Positions 32,377-32,425 of a stretch of DNA of 32,425 nucleotides are shown here, in pieces. The translations under genes and the position numbers were made by a program. Source of the stretch: an uncultured Porphyromonadaceae bacterium (GTDB taxonomy: Bacteria > Bacteroidota > Bacteroidia > Bacteroidales > Muribaculaceae); assembly GCA_946553045.1 (NCBI GenBank), contig CAMNRO010000031.1, forward strand, positions 1 through 32,425, read 5' to 3'. Below the pieces are notes generated by a model, which saw only the letters and a program-made list of their open reading frames with translations, was not told the origin of the DNA and searched no databases. Position 1 is the stretch's first letter, and every line of letters starts with the position of its first letter.

Positions 32377-32425
32377 TCGGGGTGAGAAGACTCGAACTTC
32401 CGACCTCCACGTCCCGAACGTGGCG
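32377..32425 (-). tRNA. tRNA-Pro (CGG), 3' part only
   Basis: The right edge of the window cuts the gene. Visible on the minus strand are the anticodon arm CCACG-TTCGGGA-CGTGG (anticodon CGG), the variable loop, the T-arm with GTTCGAGTC and the 3' acceptor strand CACCCCG plus A73. CCA is not encoded. The D-arm and 5' acceptor strand lie beyond the window. Confidence 0.9.

Overview
The window is ordinary chromosomal DNA from a Bacteroidota bacterium, most likely Bacteroidales and plausibly Muribaculaceae. This rests on three things. Many genes are preceded by the Bacteroidota sigma-ABfr promoter (-33 TTTG, about 19-20 bp, -7 TAnnTTTG). Typical protein families are present (PCMD-domain lipoprotein, DUF4369 lipoprotein, SIMPL protein, choice-of-anchor J protein with a T9SS-like tail, TIGR02757). 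A lipoprotein carries a CSEDD surface-export signal. The family-level placement is inference. I see no phage, IS element, CRISPR array or rRNA.

Layout. 1-1057: a double-META lipoprotein on the minus strand. 1161-4192: operon of threonine dehydratase, an exported C1 cysteine peptidase and a SPOR lipoprotein. 4216-6148: ribosomal protein S1 (minus). 6173-6564: DUF486 membrane protein (minus). 6640-8780: greA, HIT protein and a thioredoxin-like lipoprotein. 8893-9470: a 56-residue 2[4Fe-4S] ferredoxin and a small membrane protein. 9498-10196: SIMPL protein (minus). 10259-14587: minus-strand envelope operon of two paralogous putative outer-membrane barrels, a PCMD lipoprotein and an OprO/P-like porin. 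14572-15384: unknown protein (minus). 15702-16508: NapH-like iron-sulfur membrane protein. 16563-20567: uvrB and ygiQ. 20577-23768: minus-strand operon of a RecD-like helicase, DUF418 membrane protein and an unknown protein. 23853-25363: a cobalamin riboswitch and a BtuG-like surface lipoprotein. 25472-27963: a frameshifted choice-of-anchor J surface protein. 27973-29707: minus-strand peroxide-defence operon of PerR, rubrerythrin and a flavin reductase-rubredoxin fusion. 29764-31571: TIGR02757 protein and an esterase-like hydrolase (minus). 31600-32425: tRNA-His, rpsU and the 3' half of tRNA-Pro (all minus).

The most informative regulatory regions are two. The cobalamin riboswitch feeds a single BtuG-like lipoprotein with no BtuB beside it. 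The perR promoter has one perfect and one imperfect PerR box laid over its -7 element and spacer. The best candidate for an undescribed system is the four-gene envelope operon at 10259-14528, whose first two genes are diverged tandem paralogues I cannot assign to a named family. All domain names come from reading the sequence by eye; no database search was run.
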